Shown here: positions 1 through 11,400 of the stretch, piece after piece | Position numbering within the stretch: the stretch's first letter is position 1 | Layout of the letters: each line of letters starts with the position of its first letter | Source of the DNA: an uncultured Campylobacterales bacterium | Lineage (GTDB): Bacteria; Campylobacterota; Campylobacteria; Campylobacterales; Sulfurimonadaceae | NCBI GenBank assembly: GCA_903892995.1 | Contig: CAITKP010000080.1 | Coordinates: 1 to 60,703 of the forward strand | Direction of reading: 5' to 3' | DNA: 60,703 nucleotides | The notes under the pieces: model-generated | Told to the model about the DNA's origin: nothing | Seen by the model: only the letters and a program-made list of their open reading frames with translations | Databases searched by the model: none | Made by a program: the position numbers and the translations under genes

Positions 1-32
1 AATCAAGCCTAAATAATGAATAAAGAGAGTTG

Positions 33-773
33 ATGTTAGAACTACTTTTACTTGGCGGTTTTGTTGGATTTTTGTCAGGTTTTTTTGGTATTGGAGGAGG
101 CACGATTTTGGTGCCTTTACTTCTATTTTTAGGGTATGACATTAAAGCAGCTATTGGTATTTCAGTAGTACAAATGATGTTTAGCTCTATTTATGGCAGT
201 TACTTAAACCTTAAAAAAGGTAGCTTAGATGTCAAGATGGTCTCAATCATTGGCTTAGGTGGATTTGTAGGGGCGCTTTTTAGTGGTGTTATCGTAGCAA
301 ATGTTTCTGGATTTACGCTGCAAATAGTTTTTTTAAGCTTTTCAGTTTTTGCACTTCTTAGACTCTTTTTTAAAGTGAAAACTCATGGAAAAGAGAAAAA
401 TGCTCATCCGCTTATCCTTTTAATTATGGGATTTATAGTGGGAATACTTGGTACATCTATTGGTGTTGGCGGTTCTATTTTACTTGTTCCCATCTTAGTG
501 GGCTACTTTAATATAAAATTAGCAAAAGCCACTTCTGCTAGTTTATTTTTTGTTATGTATTCATCTATTTCAGGTTTTATTTCACAAAGTCTTCATGGAA
601 TTATTGATTATAAAACTGGTCTTATCATAGGTGTCGCTTCGCTCGTTGGTGTTTATTTTGGAGTTATTTTTAAACATAAAACAAGTGAAACATTACAAAG
701 AAGATCACTCGTACTTTTTTATGTCGGTGTGGTTAGCTATTTAACTTATAAAACATTTTTTTTACAAGGGTAG
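33..773 (+). CDS. TSUP-family (TauE/SafE) membrane transporter
   Basis: Probable permease of the TSUP/TauE-SafE family, which moves sulfur-containing or other organic anions across the inner membrane. About 246 residues, nearly all hydrophobic, with roughly eight membrane segments. The family's internal duplication is visible: [13 protein letters not shown] near residue 21 and [13 protein letters not shown] near residue 144. I chose ATG 33 rather than TTG 30 because it follows AAAGAGAG at the usual distance. uvrA begins 3 bp after the stop, so the two may be co-transcribed. The substrate cannot be read from the sequence; sulfite or taurine derivatives are family possibilities only. Confidence 0.85.
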   Translation: MLELLLLGGFVGFLSGFFGIGGGTILVPLLLFLGYDIKAAIGISVVQMMFSSIYGSYLNLKKGSLDVKMVSIIGLGGFVGALFSGVIVANVSGFTLQIVFLSFSVFALLRLFFKVKTHGKEKNAHPLILLIMGFIVGILGTSIGVGGSILLVPILVGYFNIKLAKATSASLFFVMYSSISGFISQSLHGIIDYKTGLIIGVASLVGVYFGVIFKHKTSETLQRRSLVLFYVGVVSYLTYKTFFLQG

Positions 774-776
774 ATA

Positions 777-3590
777 ATGATAAAAATATTTGGTGCACGC
801 GAGAATAATCTAAAAAATATCTCTTTGGAAATCCCAAAGAACAAGCTGGTTGTTTGTACAGGTTTGAGCGGAAGCGGAAAATCTACTCTTGCTTTTGATA
901 CTCTTTATGCTGAGGGACAAAGACGCTATATAGAGTCTCTTTCATCTTATGCAAGACAGTTTTTAGATCGAATAGGCAAACCAGATATAGATAAAATCGA
1001 GGGGCTTACGCCTGCAATTGCGATAGATCAAAAAACAACCTCTAAAAATCCTCGCTCAACAGTTGGAACGATCACAGAGATATATGACTATCTTCGTCTT
1101 TTATATGCACGCGTTGGTGTACAACACTGCCATAAATGTGGAAAAAAGATCACTCAGATGAGCGCAGAAGATATCATCAATGAGGTTTTAAAACTTCCCG
1201 TTGGTGCTAAAGTTGTCATCACAGCTCCTCTTGCAAGAGAAAAAAAAGGTTCATTCTCAGAGATGATCGAGTCTTTGGTGCATAAAGGGTATGTGCGAGC
1301 GATGATCGATGGTGTAATGGTAAGACTTGATGAAGAGATAGAACTCTCAAAAACAAAAAAACATACCATTAAAGTAGTCATAGACCGTTTAGTGATTAGT
1401 GAAGAAAACCGTGACCGTATCGCTCAAGATGTCGAAAAAGCACTCAAAGAGAGTTATGGCGAAGTTGAGATAGAGATTTTAAATCATGAAGAGTTAGATC
1501 TCAAAGAAGCAAATATCCATTATAGTGAACACAATGCCTGTTTTGATTGTAAGATAAGTTTTGATGAACTTGAACCTCTCTCTTTCTCATTTAACTCTCC
1601 AAAAGGTGCATGTCCTGAGTGTGATGGTCTTGGAATGCGCTATGCCCTTGATACAGATAAAATTATTGACTCAGATTTAACCATAGAAAGCGGAGCTGTA
1701 AAGATTGTCTATGGCTTTAACAAAGGGTACTATTTTACTTTTTTAAAGGGATTTTGTGAGGCAAATGCAATCAGCATCAAAATCCCATTTGGAGAACTTG
1801 AAGAGCATCAGAAAAAAGCTATTTTACATGGTGAAATAGAAGAGGTTACCTTTCTTTGGAAAGCTCATCCTGTCAAGCGCATCTGGCCTGGGATCATCAA
1901 AATAGCATATGATATGTTCAAAGATGATAAAGAGCTTGCAGATTATATGAGTGAAAAGGTTTGTAATATCTGTCATTCACACCGTTTAAGACCTGAAAGT
2001 TTAGCGGTAAAAGTGTCAGATCAACCCATAGCTGAGATTTTAAATATGCCAATCAATAAAAGCTATGAATGGTTTAAAAACGAGGATAATTTTTCTCATT
2101 TAAGTGATAAAAATAGGATGATTTCGGCACCTATTTTAAATGAGATTCGTGAGCGCCTTTACTTTTTATTTGATGTTGGACTTGGATATATTACGCTTGG
2201 ACGCGATGCTAGAACTATCAGCGGTGGAGAAGCACAGCGTATCCGTATCGCTTCACAGATCGGGAGCGGTTTAACGGGAGTGATGTATGTTTTAGATGAA
2301 CCAAGCATCGGGCTTCATGAACGTGATACTTTAAAACTGATCCGAACGCTTCGCTCACTACAAGAAAAGGGCAATAGTGTTATTGTCGTTGAACATGACA
2401 AAGAGACGATTGAAAATGCGGATTATATTGTAGATATTGGCCCAGGAGCTGGAAAGTTCGGTGGAGAAGTGGTGTTTGCAGGAACTTATGAAGAGCTAAA
2501 AAAAGCGGATACTTTGACGGCTGATTATATGACTGGACGCAAAGATATAAAATACTTTTACAGACGGCCGCAAGAGAAGTTTATAGAGATAAAAAATGTG
2601 ACATTAAACAATATCAATGATTTAAGTGCCAAAATTCCACTCAATAACTTTACATGTATAACCGGAGTGAGCGGAAGTGGAAAAAGCTCTTTAATCCTAC
2701 AAACACTTTTGCCAACAGCAAGAGAGATACTCAACCATGCAAGAAAAGTGAAAAAGATTGCGGGTGTTGAGATTGATGGTTTAGAACATGTTGATAAAGT
2801 GATCTATCTCGATCAAAGTCCGATTGGACGAACTCCAAGAAGTAATCCAGCAACTTACACAGGCGTAATGGATGAGATAAGGATCCTTTTTGCAAAAACA
2901 AAAGAGGCAAATATCCGCGGATATACAAGTTCAAGATTTAGCTTCAATGTCAAAGGTGGACGTTGTGAAAAGTGCCAAGGGGAGGGCGAGATCAAGATAG
3001 AGATGCACTTTTTACCAGATATTATGGTCAAGTGTGACTCATGTAAAGGAACTCGTTATAACTTTCAAACTTTAGAAGTGCTTTATAAAGGCAAAAGTAT
3101 CTCTGATGTCTTAAATATGAGCGTAGCAGAAGCGTTAGAGTTTTTTGATCCGATTCCAAAGATTAAAATAAAAATTCAAACACTTTATGATGTTGGTCTT
3201 GGATATATCACACTTGGTCAAAACGCTACAACGCTTTCAGGCGGGGAAGCACAGCGTATAAAACTTTCTAAAGAGTTGAGTCGTAAAGATACAGGAAAAA
3301 CGCTTTATGTACTTGATGAACCAACAACAGGTCTGCATTTTGATGATGTAAACCGTTTGACAAAAGTGTTACATAATTTTGTAGAACTTGGTAATAGCGT
3401 TTTAGTAATCGAACATAATCTTGATATGATAAAAAATGCGGATTATGTCATAGATATGGGACCAGAAGGCGGAAGCGGTGGCGGAGAGATCATCGCAGTT
3501 GGAACTCCTGAAGAGGTGGCGAAAAACTACAATGAGACAGGCAGTTATACGGGAGAGTATCTCGCAAAAGAGCTACAGAGGTATAAATGA
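777..3590 (+). CDS. uvrA: Excinuclease ABC subunit A
   Basis: UvrA, the damage-sensing ATPase of nucleotide excision repair, 937 residues, the usual length. Two ABC modules are present: Walker [10 protein letters not shown] near residue 29 and GVSGSGKSS near residue 625, with signature/Walker B blocks [11 protein letters not shown]...VLDEPS and [11 protein letters not shown]...VLDEPT. Zinc-binding CxxC pairs are visible in the insertion domain (CFDC...CPEC) and in the second module (CEKC...CDSC). It overlaps the next gene by 4 bp (ATGA), which indicates translational coupling. No truncation or frameshift is seen. Confidence 0.99.
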   Translation: MIKIFGARENNLKNISLEIPKNKLVVCTGLSGSGKSTLAFDTLYAEGQRRYIESLSSYARQFLDRIGKPDIDKIEGLTPAIAIDQKTTSKNPRSTVGTITEIYDYLRLLYARVGVQHCHKCGKKITQMSAEDIINEVLKLPVGAKVVITAPLAREKKGSFSEMIESLVHKGYVRAMIDGVMVRLDEEIELSKTKKHTIKVVIDRLVISEENRDRIAQDVEKALKESYGEVEIEILNHEELDLKEANIHYSEHNACFDCKISFDELEPLSFSFNSPKGACPECDGLGMRYALDTDKIIDSDLTIESGAVKIVYGFNKGYYFTFLKGFCEANAISIKIPFGELEEHQKKAILHGEIEEVTFLWKAHPVKRIWPGIIKIAYDMFKDDKELADYMSEKVCNICHSHRLRPESLAVKVSDQPIAEILNMPINKSYEWFKNEDNFSHLSDKNRMISAPILNEIRERLYFLFDVGLGYITLGRDARTISGGEAQRIRIASQIGSGLTGVMYVLDEPSIGLHERDTLKLIRTLRSLQEKGNSVIVVEHDKETIENADYIVDIGPGAGKFGGEVVFAGTYEELKKADTLTADYMTGRKDIKYFYRRPQEKFIEIKNVTLNNINDLSAKIPLNNFTCITGVSGSGKSSLILQTLLPTAREILNHARKVKKIAGVEIDGLEHVDKVIYLDQSPIGRTPRSNPATYTGVMDEIRILFAKTKEANIRGYTSSRFSFNVKGGRCEKCQGEGEIKIEMHFLPDIMVKCDSCKGTRYNFQTLEVLYKGKSISDVLNMSVAEALEFFDPIPKIKIKIQTLYDVGLGYITLGQNATTLSGGEAQRIKLSKELSRKDTGKTLYVLDEPTTGLHFDDVNRLTKVLHNFVELGNSVLVIEHNLDMIKNADYVIDMGPEGGSGGGEIIAVGTPEEVAKNYNETGSYTGEYLAKELQRYK

Positions 3591-4777
3591 GAGCTAATTT
3601 TTCTTTTTTGATCACTTTTTTCTTTTTTACATTATGCGCTTTGCAAACACTCCTAAGCGCAGATGATGCCTCTGCTGTGAAAGATGTTAAGAAAATTTTT
3701 GCACAGTTAGAACAAAAAAAAGAGAAAGAGAATTTGGTACCAATTTCTAGCAGTCCAATGGATTATATAACAAAAAACTTTCTCAATTTAGAATCAAATA
3801 ATAGTTCAGAACTTCCAAAAAATATTGCAAATATCAGTGAACTTGTACAGTTTGATAATGAAAATTTTGATGAAGTCGTAGATGTTTTTATCAACAATTG
3901 TAAATCCCCAACAACGCGAAAAATGTATGGTTCTCTTTGTGATAATGCTTTACATGTAAGCGATAAAGAGCTATTTATCAAAAAGAATTTTAAGCTTTAT
4001 AAAATTATGGATGAACAAAAAGATGAGGGAACGCTCACCGGCTACTATGAGCCAGAGCTTCATGGCTCTTTAACAAAACATGATGAATATATTTATCCAT
4101 TATATGCAAAGCCTGCTGAGCCGAGTTTTATAAGAGTTACTCCACAAAGTATTGATTTAAATAGTACGAAATTTAATAACTCAAGAGCACAGCATAATAA
4201 CCTTAAACTTCCAGTTTTATGTTATGTAGATGATAAAGTGGATGCATTTTTTCTTGAGATTCAAGGTTCTGGGCGGGTAAAACTTGATACAAATGAAACA
4301 CTTTTTGTTGGGTTTAGTGGTACAAATGGACATAAATACACCTCAATTGGAAAATATCTTATCTCTAAGGGGTATATGAGCCCAAATCATATGTCTCTTG
4401 AGGAGATTAAACTATGGGCAAGACAAAATCCCGATAAACTCGATGAAGTTTTAAATCAAAATGAAAGAGTTGTTTATTTTAAAAAAAGAGATTCTCAAAA
4501 AGTTACAGGTTCTCTTGGAATACCTCTAACACCAATGCGTTCAGTGGCGATAGATAGCGCTTATGTTCCGCTTGGAAGTATGCTTTTAATCGATGCAAAA
4601 GATCAAAAACACGCAATTAAAAATATTGTTTTCGCTCAAGATAGAGGCGCGGCAATAAAATCGCCAATACGAGCCGATCTTTTTACGGGTTATGGAAAAC
4701 AAGCTCTTTCGATCGCTGGAAATCTCAAAGCAAAACTAAAAATGTGGATTTTTCTACCAAAGGATAGAGAGAAATGA
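3587..4777 (+). CDS. mltA: Membrane-bound lytic murein transglycosylase A
   Basis: MltA-family lytic transglycosylase that cleaves the peptidoglycan glycan strand with formation of 1,6-anhydro-muramyl ends. 396 residues. An N-terminal hydrophobic signal (about residues 5-25) ends in LSADDA; I see no clear lipobox, so it may be periplasmic rather than a lipoprotein. MltA domain motifs are TGYYEPEL (near 146), IQGSGRV (near 226), and the C-terminal 3D-domain block AQDRGAAIKSPIRADLF with the catalytic aspartate. The start overlaps uvrA and the end overlaps recR by 4 bp each. One copy of the TTACATGTAA palindrome lies inside it (3950-3959). Confidence 0.93.
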   Translation: MRANFSFLITFFFFTLCALQTLLSADDASAVKDVKKIFAQLEQKKEKENLVPISSSPMDYITKNFLNLESNNSSELPKNIANISELVQFDNENFDEVVDVFINNCKSPTTRKMYGSLCDNALHVSDKELFIKKNFKLYKIMDEQKDEGTLTGYYEPELHGSLTKHDEYIYPLYAKPAEPSFIRVTPQSIDLNSTKFNNSRAQHNNLKLPVLCYVDDKVDAFFLEIQGSGRVKLDTNETLFVGFSGTNGHKYTSIGKYLISKGYMSPNHMSLEEIKLWARQNPDKLDEVLNQNERVVYFKKRDSQKVTGSLGIPLTPMRSVAIDSAYVPLGSMLLIDAKDQKHAIKNIVFAQDRGAAIKSPIRADLFTGYGKQALSIAGNLKAKLKMWIFLPKDREK

Positions 4778-5343
4778 AAAGGTCTCTTCAAAAATTCAAT
4801 CGCCTTGTAGAGTGTTTAGAAGAGTTGCCGACAGTAGGAAAAAAATCAGCGATTCGTCTTGCATACCATATGGTAATGAAAGATAGTTTCAATGCTATAA
4901 AATTAGCACATGCAATTGAAAATGCTGTTGGAAGTCTTAAAAAATGTATCTCTTGCGGTGGAATGAGCGAGGACGAACTTTGTGCAATTTGTAGTGATAG
5001 TTCAAGAGATATTGAAGTTTTATGTATCGTTGAAAATGCAAAAGATATTTTGACTTTTGAGGAGAATGGACTCTTTGATGGCAGATATTTTGTGCTTGAC
5101 TCTCTTGAACAACTTGATATCTCGCATCTACAAGATATGGTTTCAAGTGGCGTGAGTGAAGTTATCTTTGCACTTACTCCATCGATTCAAAATGATGCTG
5201 TTATTCTTTATATAGAAGATAAGTTGCAAGAGTATGATCTACGATTTACAAAAATAGCACAAGGCGTGCCAACGGGTGTCAGTCTAGAAAATATTGATAT
5301 TCTTTCTCTAACACGAGCATTAGAAGATCGAGTGAAAGTGTAA
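4774..5343 (+). CDS. recR: Recombination mediator protein RecR
   Basis: RecR acts with RecF/RecO in loading RecA onto gapped DNA. 189 residues. It has a helix-hairpin-helix (LPTVGKKSAIRLAYHMV, residues 18-34), a four-cysteine zinc finger (CISCGGMSEDELCAIC, about residues 58-73) and a Toprim domain beginning IEVLCIVENAKDIL. The start ATG overlaps the mltA stop by 4 bp, so this is the last gene of the uvrA-mltA-recR run. The next gene is convergent. Confidence 0.96.
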   Translation: MKRSLQKFNRLVECLEELPTVGKKSAIRLAYHMVMKDSFNAIKLAHAIENAVGSLKKCISCGGMSEDELCAICSDSSRDIEVLCIVENAKDILTFEENGLFDGRYFVLDSLEQLDISHLQDMVSSGVSEVIFALTPSIQNDAVILYIEDKLQEYDLRFTKIAQGVPTGVSLENIDILSLTRALEDRVKV

Positions 5344-5380
5344 TATTGTTTCTTATCTCTAGTCTTACTTCGAGGGTGAG

Positions 5381-5426
5381 GCATATGGAGTTAAGAGTTG
5401 GATAAATAATCTATCCTCTCATATGC
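5381..5426. terminator. Stem-loop between convergent recR and autotransporter
   Basis: GCATATG at 5381-5387 pairs with CATATGC at 5420-5426, and an inner stem GGATA/TATCC (5400-5404 with 5412-5416) closes a 7-nt loop. The structure sits in the 94-bp gap between two convergent genes. It lacks a strong T run on either side, so bidirectional terminator function is inferred from position and symmetry. Confidence 0.5.
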
Positions 5427-5437
5427 TGTACAACCCA

Positions 5438-8400
5438 CTAAAATAGGTACTTGATTTTAAAACCAATATCATAATTATGAGACAACCCTTTGTCACCACT
5501 TGTTTCAACATTGATTCCAGTGGTAAGATTTTCAGAAGCTTTATAATCTATTACTGCTCCAACGCCAACAATGTCATTACCAAAACCTTTGTTTAGTACA
5601 CTGAAAGTTTGATCTTCTACAGCAACTGATGCTGAAATCTCACTTTTTTCTGAATTATAAAATTTGTTATATTTTACATTTCCAGATATATTGAAATAGT
5701 CCGAAACTTTTGCAACGGCTTCAAGTTTCAATTTAGATATCGCACCTTTTTTATTTTGTGCATATACATTAAGTGCATCAAGCTTATTGCTATTAATTTC
5801 AGTAAATTTATCAACTTTTGATTCATATGCCATGACATCAAGAGAATTAATAAATGTAAATATAGAAAACTGTTTTTCATACCCTAGACCAAAACCACCC
5901 ATAACTCCGTATGATCCAACATTAATAGCTGTTGATTTAGAATCATATGTTGTTCTCGAAAGATTTGAAATACCTTCTAAATATGACAATTGAGCCCTGA
6001 ATGTCAATTCACTTGTTAATGGCTGTACCGTAGCCAATGTAAGTCCATATTGTTTTGTATTAGCATTTAACATATTATTTTTTAACGTTCCATCAATTGC
6101 ATTAAATGTTCCTATAACTATTCCATTACCGAAGCTGTTTTGGTAGTCAATAGCAACTTTATTGTTGTCCATACTATAAGAAACATACTCTTTATTTGTA
6201 TCTGTTTCGTAAGTGTTTCTATCCATTGCAATAGAGAAACCAGTTTGTACATTATTTACATTTGTAGGCAGATTTGATGTTGCATTGGCTAGGTTAAAAG
6301 TAATCTGTTCTGACAATCCTATATAAGATTCTGGAGAAAATCTTTCATATATTTTTTGAACTTCAGTAGCATTACTTTGATTTGATACCAATCTCGATGC
6401 AAAAGCTCCACCATAATATTGTGCGACACCATTTGTTTCGTTGACTTTAATATCAGATAAAACTTTAGCAATATTTGAGTTAAGTGATACACTATTTTCA
6501 AAATTTGAAATAGTTGTTCCACCAAGCCCTACAACTTCGCCTGTTTGTAAGTTAAGTATTACATTATTATTATAAGTAGAGGTGACATTTGTAAAGTAAC
6601 CACTGATATTTCCTGGAGTAAAGCTAAATATTTTTGCTTTTTCTCCTTGTGCTAGTTCTGCACCAGAACCATATTTAACTACATCTAAGATAGCACCACT
6701 TTCTATTGTCAAATTATTATTCACAATAAACTGATCATAAGTAACTCCAGCTGTAGCAGTTGTTTCAATTTCCATGCGAGTTGTTGAACCACTAGATAAC
6801 ACTAAATCATCAACCGTAATATGTCCTGGAGAGTTTCCTGGACTTAAATGTGATCCACTCATTGCAACGGTTGTCCCTGTAATAGTTCCAATACCATTTA
6901 AAGTTCCACTGATGAGTGTTGAACTACTTTGTATGACTGCACTACTTGTTAGCGTTCCATTACCTAGATGTAGTGTACCATCAGCATTAACAATTACATC
7001 CTTTGATGCATTTACAGTTCCGCTTACATTTAAAGTACCTTGAACTTTAACTTCCGGGAAAAGAAGTTCAGAACTATTAGTAATTGTCGTAGTTGCTCCA
7101 GTGTTAACATTAAAGGTTCCACTACTTGAATTAATGGTATTTGATACTGTAAAACTACCACTTGAAATATCTAATGCGCCTGTTCCAATGACTGTTCCTG
7201 TGAAACTACCCCCGTTATTAACTTGTAGAGTATTGGTTCCCAAGTCTATCAATCCAGCACCTTCTAAGGCTTCTACTTTTTGATTTCCTGAAACCAATTG
7301 CAATTTACCAGATGAATTAACAACAACGTCTGAATTTTGCGCCAATATATATGCACCGTTTAATGCTAAAGTTCCAGCATTGATTATAATTTTACTGTTA
7401 GTATTCAAATTGACGCTATTAACACTGCCATTGAGTGTTAATGTACCAGTTCCATTTTTAATAAAATTTCCATTACCTGCAATGGTTCCACTATATGTGC
7501 TATTTCCATTTTGAACTAACGTCAATCCTGTAGGATTTGTGGAATTTATATTTACTATATTTATAGTTCCAGAACCTTGCAATCCACTTGTCGTAATACT
7601 TTGATTTCCAGTAACATTCATAGTTCCATCATTACTAAAATTTGAACCTGTTGCAAGATTTGCATTTAATTCCAATGTTCCATTATTTGTAAAATTAGTA
7701 GTTGTACTAATATCTGCATTCATAGTATAAGCACCACTATTGATAATAGAATTCACAGTGTCTTGATATCCAGCAATAAATGTAGCACCATTACTAACTG
7801 TAATATTTACACTATCTGCGAGTGTTCCTGGATCTACAAGTGTCTCAAATGTACCAGCTGTAACATATAAGTTCCCAGTGAATGTTTGATCAGCACAAAA
7901 CTGCAATATTCCTGAACCAGATTTTGTCAAGGAGCCTGTTCCACTGATTACTCCAGAAAATTTTGAAGTGCCAGAAGTTATATCTAAATCTAAGTCTGAA
8001 TTTAGAGTAAAACTACCTGTGCCGCTCAAACTAGCTGTTGTCAATGTTTTTTGTGCTAATACATTCCATGCTCCATTGTTTACAACAGCACTTAAAGAAG
8101 TGATATCTGCTTGTTGGTTAAATGTAGCACCACTATTATTAGTAAGTGTTGTAACATTAAGATTCGCATCTTGGTTAACTGTTCCACTATTTGTAACTGT
8201 CGCTACACTTTGAATACCTGTTACTTGCAGGGTTCCCGAGCTAGTAACTGTAATTGCTTGATTAGATGCAAATACATTATCCGCTTGTGCGCTTAAAGTT
8301 CCTGCATTTACAGTTGTTCCACCAGTTAAGTTTATATTCCCTGCAGTTCCATTTAGAGTTAAGTTTCCATTTCCAGCTTTTACAAAGCTTCCTGCCCCTT

Positions 8401-11400
8401 GGATTTTTCCGTTATATGTAGTATCTCCAGTTTGAATAAGTGTTAAAGCTGTAGCAGTATTTATAATACCTGTTGTACTTCCTGTTAATCCACCTGCTGT
8501 TGTGATAGTTCTATCTGCGGCTAATGTTGTTGTTCCATTATTTGTAAAGTCTGTTCCTGTTGCAAGGTTTGCGTTTAGTGCCAGTATCCCATTATTTGTG
8601 AAACTTGTTTGTGTTGTCATATTCGCATTCATTGTAAATGTACCTGCGTTTGTTCCGCTTCCTTGAGCATCAACCGATACTGATCCAACTGTATCTGTCA
8701 CACCTGCTACAAATGTCGCATCTTTGCTTACATGTACAGCTAATGTATCTGCCAATGTCCCATTAGTAAGAGTTTGGAATGTCCCACCTGTTACATTCAA
8801 GCCACCCGTAAATGTTTGGGCTGCTGATATACTTAATGCTCCTACGCCTGCTTTTTCCACTGAACCAGTTCCTGCAATTGTTCCATCAAATGTTGAAGTG
8901 CCTGATTGAACAATCTTAAGACTACCCGTAGAACCATTAGTAACAGTTGTATCAGTGACTAAGTTAAATGTTCCTGTTCCAGTTAGTGATGTTGTTGTAA
9001 TTGTTCTAGTATTATTTGGATTATTTACCAAATCTCCATAGATATTCCATGTTCCATTATTTATAAGAGTATTGGTTGTAATATCTCCCAGCTGATTAAA
9101 CCCATAATTACCACCAGATGCACTGTTTGTTAGAGAAGAACTCACTGTAATATTATTATAGAGTTTGAAAATAGAATTTGGATTATTTGTAATGCTCCCT
9201 ACACTAGACACACCATTTATTTGCATACTACCATTATTTACAATATTATTTGTAGTTGTAATTTGGTTAGCAATACTAATCCCACTATTATTTAGTGCTG
9301 TAAATTTTATATTACCTAATGTTTGAAAACCCGAACCAGAAGAAACATTAATGATACCCAGATTTTCATCTGCTGCTAAAATAACTATACCGCCATTATT
9401 TACATCAATATTTGTTGCAACACTAGCACTACTTAAATTTCCAGAAACTTGATTTGCCCCAGTACCAAATAATGTTGATACCGTTCCGCTGTTGACTGTT
9501 AATTTTGTAAGTTCACTATCACCTGTGAGGTACAAAAGACCATTATAGCCAGCATCGCCAATTTGTAAGCTACCATTTGTTAATTTACCAGACAATCTTG
9601 CATAATCTAGATTACTATTAGCGACAGAATCAAAAACAGCAACATTAGCTGTACTTCCATTGATATTGATATCATTTAACATTGTTACTGCACCAAGAGC
9701 ATAGCTTGAACCAAATGTGATGACTGAATTATTTGTTATCGCACTCGAGTTCCAAAGTAGTGTTTGACCAACACTACTTGTAATAGCTCCAAAATTTAGT
9801 GTAAGCCCATCCGCTGAAGATGCGGCAAATCCACCAGCTCCTGCCCATGAAATAGAATTTGGCCAAATATCTACTCTGCGAGTAATTGTTCCACTCGTCA
9901 TTAAAACACCAGCATTTACCAATGGTGTAATAGATGAATCTGTTGTGTCAGTATTTAACACTCCAGCACCTTTGAAACTAATATGACTATTGTTATTAAT
10001 TCCTACTCCTATATCTGCTTCAAGAGTAGCACCCTCTATTTGCGTAGCACCAGAATAAGTATTTGCTCCAAGTAGTTGAACAAGTCCGCCTCCGCCAACT
10101 CTTAGTGTCGCACCATCTCCAGATGCATAAGATGCTGTACTAAAACTCGCTTGACTGTCATCTGCGATAGTACCTTCAATTCTTATAGTTTTGCCAACTC
10201 CTGGTGAGAGCAATACATTAGAACCTTTCATCATGAAAATATCACTACCTGCTGATTGACCTGCTGTTCCAAAGTTGTTACTTGAGCCTGCGAATGCGTA
10301 GTTGTTTGAAAAAAGGCTATCTCCACTGATAGTCAATGAACCACCGTTTCGCACAAAGATAGCTCCTCCAAAACCTGAACCGCCTCCGCCGTATAGTCCA
10401 TCACCATTACTTCCAACGCCTCCAGCAAAACCAGCTAAACCTCCCGTACCTGCATTACCTTCGGTACCATTTCCTGTAGAACCTGCAGCTCCACTAGCTC
10501 CTCCTGAACCGCCACCAGCACCAAACCCTCCGGTTCCTCCGTTTCCACCATTTCCACCTTGACCTCCGTCAATATAGTTAAATGCACCTTTACCACCAGT
10601 TCCGCCATCACCACCAGTACCCCCACCATAAAAATCAGAACCATCGCCACCAGTACCACCATTTGCTCCAGCTCCACCTTTACCAACTAGTCCATCATTT
10701 AAATTTTCAAACCAAACTACTTGCTTATATATATCATTCGCTAAGAGCAACGCATCAGTCACAGCTAATGCTACTTTAACAACAGATGTCGCAACTTGTG
10801 GAGGAAACGTTGCTAAAGCTGCAGAAGCTTCTGCATACGACTGTGTGATATCTTTAATATCGAATTTAATAAGTGTAATTAACTCCGTATTATATGGAGC
10901 ACCATCACTACCGTTTCCTCCTTTACTTCCATTGCCGCCACTTTGATAACTAGTAGTTGTTGCATCGACTCCAGCTGCACCATTAGTTCCTGCTTGTCCT
11001 TCCCCAGTATGCATACCTGCCCAATTTGCAAATCCATCTTTTCCAGCTGTTGGTGTACTCCCAGCAACAGCTGTACTATTGGTTGGAACATGTGTACTGT
11101 TGGCATTCATCTCACCGCCAGTACCATATGTACCAGTGAGTGGTGTATAATTTACAGTCGTACCTGATATACTTGATATTGTACCTGTTGGCACACCATT
11201 CACAGTCAATACAAGTCCAACTGATAATCCAGCTGTTGAGACTACTGTCACTGAATTTGTTCCAGAACTAACAACATTATTTACACTGATTTCAGATGGA
11301 ACTGCTGTAAGTGCTTGATCAATCGTAATAACGCCATCACTATTGATACTAGTGATCTTTGCTCCAGTTGGAATACCAGAACCTGTAATAGTCATACCAA

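Noticed and set aside
7741-8900. Repeats in the autotransporter as a possible CRISPR array
   Set aside because: The repeats are in-frame protein repeats of variable spacing with substitutions, not short identical repeats with unique spacers.
10302-10779. Long open frames opposite the autotransporter glycine tract (proline-rich or His/Gln-rich)
   Set aside because: They are antisense products of GGN codons in the real gene, with no ribosome sites or family match.
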